Shown here: positions 60,548 through 64,000 of the stretch, piece by piece
Position numbering within the stretch: the first letter of the stretch is position 1
Layout of the letters: each line of letters begins with the position of its first letter
Assembly (NCBI GenBank): GCA_020073085.1
Contig: JAIQFV010000002.1
Coordinates: 9,586 to 73,585, forward strand
Reading direction: 5' to 3'
DNA length: 64,000 nt
DNA from: Terriglobia bacterium
GTDB taxonomy: Bacteria; Acidobacteriota; Terriglobia; JAIQFV01
The notes under the pieces: model-generated
Told to the model about the DNA's origin: nothing
The model's database searches: none
The model's input: only the letters and a program-made list of their open reading frames with translations
Made by a program: the position numbers and the translations under genes

Positions 60548-62779
60548 ATGAAAAGGTTTTCGAGTATTACCGCGCATGCCGCCGCGACAGTTCTTGCCCT
60601 GGTGATGATCTCATCGGGGCTGGGGGCGCAAGGGCTGAAGGGGCTGGAGACACGGGTCACGAGGCATACCCTCAAGAATGGCATGAAGGTCTTGCTGATG
60701 GAACGCCACGCCAATCCGACGATCGCGTTTCATGTTTACTATGATGTGGGTTCGGTCGACGAGGAGATTGGAAAGACCGGACTGGCCCATTTGTTCGAGC
60801 ACATGGCCTTCAAAGGAACCCCGACCCTGGGGACAAAGGATTACGCCAAGGAGAAGCTGCTCTTCCCCAGGATCGATGACCTGGAAGCCCGATTGACTGC
60901 CGCGCGGGACCGGGGTGAGGACGCGGCCAAGATCAAAGCGATATCCGACGAACTGGAAAAAGTCCAGAAGGAAGCCGACGCTTTCGTGGTCTCCAATGAG
61001 GTAGGCCAGCTTTATGAAAAAAATGGCGGGACCGGCCTCAATGCCAACACGGGACGCGACGCCACCGAGTATTATGTCAGTTTCCCCGCCAACAAGTCGG
61101 AACTCTGGGCGGCCGTGGAATCGGACCGCATGGCCCACACCGTCTTCCGGCAATTCTACAAGGAGCGGGACGTGGTGATGGAAGAGCGCCGACGCTCCGT
61201 GGACACCAACCCGATCGGGAAACTGTTTGAAAAGTTCCTCGTGAATTCCTTCGAAGCCCATCCTTATGGTTTGCATGCCGGTTGGGGGTGGCCTTCGGAC
61301 CTGATGCACCTGACAAGGCAGGACGGGGAGGAATTCTTCCGAAAGTATTATTCCCCGTCCAGTACGACCATCGCAATTGTGGGGGACTTCCATAGCGCGG
61401 ACATGATCCGCCTGGTGGAGAATTATTTCGGTTCCATCCCTTCATCCCCCAAGCCGCCGCGCATTCATACCGTGGAGTTACCCCAGCAAGGCGAGCGACG
61501 GGTCGAGGTCGAATTTGACACCAATCCTTATCTCTTTCTCGGCTGGCATCGTCCCGACGCCCGGGACAAAGACGATGTGGTCCTCGACGTTATCCAGGAC
61601 CTTCTATCGTCCGGACGAACCTCGCGGTTATACCGCAGCCTCGTGCTGGAGAAGAAGATTGCCGCCGCGGCTCAGGCCCTTTCCAATACTCCTCTCATTT
61701 ACGGAAAATATCCCACCCTCTTTCTGGTCGTGGGCGTTCCTTTGGCCGGCCATACCACCGGGGAGGTGGAAAAAGGGATTGAGGAGGAACTCGACAAGTT
61801 GAAGACTTCGCCCGTAACCCCCCGGGAATTGCAGAAAGTCGTCAACCAGATTGATGCGCAACTGATTCGCAACTTGCGCTCGAACTCGGGGATGGCTTCT
61901 TTGTTGGCCCAGACAGAAGTGATCCAGGGGGATTGGAAGGAGATCATTGCCTATCGAGAGAAGCTGCAGAAGGTAACCCCCGCTGACGTGCAGCGAGTCG
62001 CCCAGGACATTTTCAAGAAGGGCAACCGCACCGTCGCTTACCACGTGCCGGTAAAAGCGGAGAAGGCCGCGGAAGGACCGGCCACTCCGGCGGCTCCGGC
62101 AAGCGCTGAATCCGTGGCTCGGGCCAAGCAGATTGTTGCCGAGGTGACAAAAGCCAAAGGGGGCCTTGAGGCTTTAAAGTCAGTAAAGGATGTCTTGACC
62201 AAAGCGACTGCGAAGGTGACGTCACCCATGGGGGAACAGGAGGTGACTGTGACCGGCAGCATTCTTTATCCGGACAAATTCAGGCTGGAGATCACCGTGC
62301 CCCAGGGGACCATCACACAGGCGACCAACGGTACCATGGGGTGGATCCAGTTCGGCCCGAATACCCAGGAGATGCCACCGGCTTCATTGGCCAGCTTTAA
62401 GGATGCCCTGAAGCATGATTCCATCCAGATCATCATGAGTCTGAATGATCCCAACACGAAAGTTCAAGCCCTTGATGACGAACCCGTCGAAGAAAAACCC
62501 ACCGACGTGGTCCTGGCTACCGATGCCGAGGGAGCGCAAACCAAGCTGCTCTTTGATAAGTCGAGCCACCTCCTGCTCAAAATGTCTTATTCCTCAAAAA
62601 ATCAATTCGGCGCGGACGCCGCCGTTGAAGATTTTTTCTCAGACTATCGGGTGGTGAAAGGAATTGCAGTGCCGTTCCATCATGTGCAGAACCAGAACGG
62701 GAAGAAACTCAACGAATCCAGGACGACCGATTTGGAGATCAACAAGGGCATCGATGCAAAGGTATTTGAAAAACCGTAG
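60548..62779 (+). CDS. Exported M16 zinc peptidase with C-terminal extension
   Basis: 743 residues. Signal peptide (ATVLALVMISSGLGAQG), then two M16 domains. The inverted zinc motif HLFEH is at His81-Glu84-His85 with the downstream Glu in the ERRRSVD region. An insertion of about 60 charged residues separates this from the second part of domain one. Residues about 520-743 are an additional alpha/beta domain resembling the LolA-like or outer-membrane sorting fold (EVTKAKGGLEALKSVKDVLT, GSILYPDKFRLEITVPQGT, FFSDYRVVKGIAVPFHHVQN). Expected to degrade peptides in the periplasm with the next gene's product. Confidence 0.93.
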   Translation: MKRFSSITAHAAATVLALVMISSGLGAQGLKGLETRVTRHTLKNGMKVLLMERHANPTIAFHVYYDVGSVDEEIGKTGLAHLFEHMAFKGTPTLGTKDYAKEKLLFPRIDDLEARLTAARDRGEDAAKIKAISDELEKVQKEADAFVVSNEVGQLYEKNGGTGLNANTGRDATEYYVSFPANKSELWAAVESDRMAHTVFRQFYKERDVVMEERRRSVDTNPIGKLFEKFLVNSFEAHPYGLHAGWGWPSDLMHLTRQDGEEFFRKYYSPSSTTIAIVGDFHSADMIRLVENYFGSIPSSPKPPRIHTVELPQQGERRVEVEFDTNPYLFLGWHRPDARDKDDVVLDVIQDLLSSGRTSRLYRSLVLEKKIAAAAQALSNTPLIYGKYPTLFLVVGVPLAGHTTGEVEKGIEEELDKLKTSPVTPRELQKVVNQIDAQLIRNLRSNSGMASLLAQTEVIQGDWKEIIAYREKLQKVTPADVQRVAQDIFKKGNRTVAYHVPVKAEKAAEGPATPAAPASAESVARAKQIVAEVTKAKGGLEALKSVKDVLTKATAKVTSPMGEQEVTVTGSILYPDKFRLEITVPQGTITQATNGTMGWIQFGPNTQEMPPASLASFKDALKHDSIQIIMSLNDPNTKVQALDDEPVEEKPTDVVLATDAEGAQTKLLFDKSSHLLLKMSYSSKNQFGADAAVEDFFSDYRVVKGIAVPFHHVQNQNGKKLNESRTTDLEINKGIDAKVFEKP

Positions 62780-62924
62780 CCCGGAGCGCCTGCAATCCGC
62801 CGCCACCGAATCCTTGCAGAATCCCTGCACAGAAAAGCGTGGCCCGGTTTGTTCGACTCAACGTTTCCAATAGGAGTCCACCCTGACTATTCGATTGGAG
62901 TTGAAACTTATGAGGAGAGATCCC

Positions 62925-64000
62925 ATGGCATTCTTAAAGAAAGTTTTGATTGGATTCACTCTTGCCGGCCTGCTGGTTGGGGGAACGGTTCTTGCCCAGG
63001 GCAGCAAGGCTGCAGCGGCCCCCGTGGGCCAAGGCGCAAAACAGACGCCGCCGTCCACGTTTCATCGCAAGGATCCCCGCACCATGAAGTTTGGGGAATT
63101 GAAGTTTATTCCTCCCAAACCCGAGCGGGTGACCCTGGAAAACGGGATGACAGTGTTTCTGTTGGAGGATCACGAGTTGCCCACTGTGGACGCCGTTGCG
63201 GTCATTCGTACCGGGTCGATCTATGAACCCGCAGAAAAGCTGGGGTTGGCTTCGCTGACGGGGACGGTGATGCGCTCCGGAGGAACCAAAAACGTTTCCG
63301 CAGACAAGCTCGATGAAGAACTCGAGTACCTTGCCGCTTCCCTTGAGACGTCGATCTCAGCGGAAGAGGGCACAGCTTCCCTCTCCTTGATGAAAAAAGA
63401 CCTCGACCGGGGGCTCCAACTCTTGGCCGATGTGCTCCGCAACCCGGCCTTCACGGAGGACCGGTTGACCGTGGCTAAGAATCAGCTCAAGGAAGCCATT
63501 CGCCGCCGAAACGACATCCCCTCACAACTGACGGGAATTGAGTTCAACAAATTGCTTTACGGGCCCGATCATCCCCTGGCCCGCATTCCCACCGCTGAAA
63601 CCGTTGACCGCATTACCCGCGAGGACCTGGTCCAGTTTCATCAGAAGTATTTTCATCCCAACACGATGGTCCTGGGGGTAACCGGCGATTTCAATACCTC
63701 CGAAATGCTTGCAAAGCTCCGGGAGACATTCAAAGGCTGGGAGAAAGTGGACGTCTCCTACCCGCCGGTGGAAGCGGTAAAGCTCGGGTTCAAGAAGTCT
63801 GTCAACCTGATCGAACGTCCGATCGATCAAACGAATGTTCGCCTGGGGCAGCTGGGAATCAAATTGAACGATCCCGACTTCTTCCCGCTCAGCGTCATGA
63901 ACTCCATCCTCGGCAGTGGATTCCACTCGCGGCTGGTCAACGAAATCCGAACCAAGATGGGCCTGGCTTACAGCGTGGGGAGCACCCTCAATCCGGGTGT
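62925..64000 (+). CDS. Exported M16 peptidase-like partner, lacking zinc motif, cut by window end
   Basis: Open to the window end (at least 358 residues, no stop). Starts MAFLKKVLIGFTLAGLLVGG, a signal peptide; ATG 62925 has AGGAGA 6 nt upstream while ATG 62910 does not. The first M16 domain is recognisable (RVTLENGMTVFLLEDHELPT, GSIYEPAEKLGLASLTGTVM) but where the zinc motif HxxEH should be it reads LASLTGTV, so it is the catalytically inactive partner type. The following sequence (HPLARIPTAETVDRI, HPNTMVLGVTGDFNTSEM) is normal. Active/inactive M16 pairs work as heterodimers. Confidence 0.92.
   Translation, partial: MAFLKKVLIGFTLAGLLVGGTVLAQGSKAAAAPVGQGAKQTPPSTFHRKDPRTMKFGELKFIPPKPERVTLENGMTVFLLEDHELPTVDAVAVIRTGSIYEPAEKLGLASLTGTVMRSGGTKNVSADKLDEELEYLAASLETSISAEEGTASLSLMKKDLDRGLQLLADVLRNPAFTEDRLTVAKNQLKEAIRRRNDIPSQLTGIEFNKLLYGPDHPLARIPTAETVDRITREDLVQFHQKYFHPNTMVLGVTGDFNTSEMLAKLRETFKGWEKVDVSYPPVEAVKLGFKKSVNLIERPIDQTNVRLGQLGIKLNDPDFFPLSVMNSILGSGFHSRLVNEIRTKMGLAYSVGSTLNPG

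Noticed and set aside
1-64000. tRNA or rRNA genes
   Set aside because: No cloverleaf with T-arm GGTTCRANYCC or rRNA core sequence was recognised while reading; a covariance-model scan would settle this.

Overview
The window is a contiguous stretch of a bacterial chromosome of moderately high GC, with densely packed, mostly housekeeping and respiratory genes and no rRNA, tRNA, prophage or plasmid functions that I could recognise. The gene set points to Acidobacteriota (inference): small basic proteins of the kinds seen at 1736-1933 and 25713-25850, the secreted protein at 24467-25288, DUF2089/SHOCT-like membrane-stress operons, VCBS-repeat surface proteins and quinol-type NO reductase.

Layout. 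1-5.7 kb: acyl-CoA desaturase, RNA-binding protein, RpoD-type sigma factor and a DEAD-box helicase. 6-12.7 kb: an accessory region with arrays of GTAG-type REP/BIME repeats (138- and ~144-bp units) around a REP-associated tyrosine transposase, a Tat-exported DJ-1/PfpI-YHS fusion, an M23 peptidase, a double array of 7-bp tandem repeats and a DUF2089-membrane-SHOCT operon. 12.7-24 kb: metallo-beta-lactamase-fold hydrolase, AlaC-like aminotransferase, adenylate kinase, glucan phosphorylase, methyltransferase, OsmC, RpiB joined to a truncated class II aldolase, and TrpS. 24-37 kb: second RRM protein, several small proteins, an XRE regulator, qNOR, TPR lipoprotein, Rsm22-like methyltransferase, P1 peptidase and a VCBS-repeat protein.

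37.6-48.7 kb is the most interesting part. A seven-gene operon encodes a Qrc/ACIII-like quinone oxidoreductase in the order pentahaem cytochrome c, Tat-exported molybdopterin-family protein, four-cluster ferredoxin, NrfD. It is bracketed by two paralogous Cys-rich proteins carrying GcvH-like domains that lack the lipoylated lysine. A convergent three-gene operon encodes a sensor kinase with two haem c motifs, an archaemetzincin protease and a sigma-54 activator. A perfect 17-bp palindrome and a -24/-12-like element lie upstream of the oxidoreductase operon, as expected if the activator controls it.

48.7-64 kb: CysE, PHP phosphoesterase, DUF885 protein, glycerophosphodiesterase, CBS protein, RmuC, a LytS/LytTR-type two-component pair, and an active/inactive pair of exported M16 peptidases, the second cut by the window end.

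Sequences derived from CAAAGT/CCAAAT heptamers recur at several convergent gene junctions, where they form long imperfect hairpins, probably working as terminators. Two genes (12737 and 30299) start exactly where an extended -10 promoter predicts the +1 base, suggesting leaderless mRNAs.
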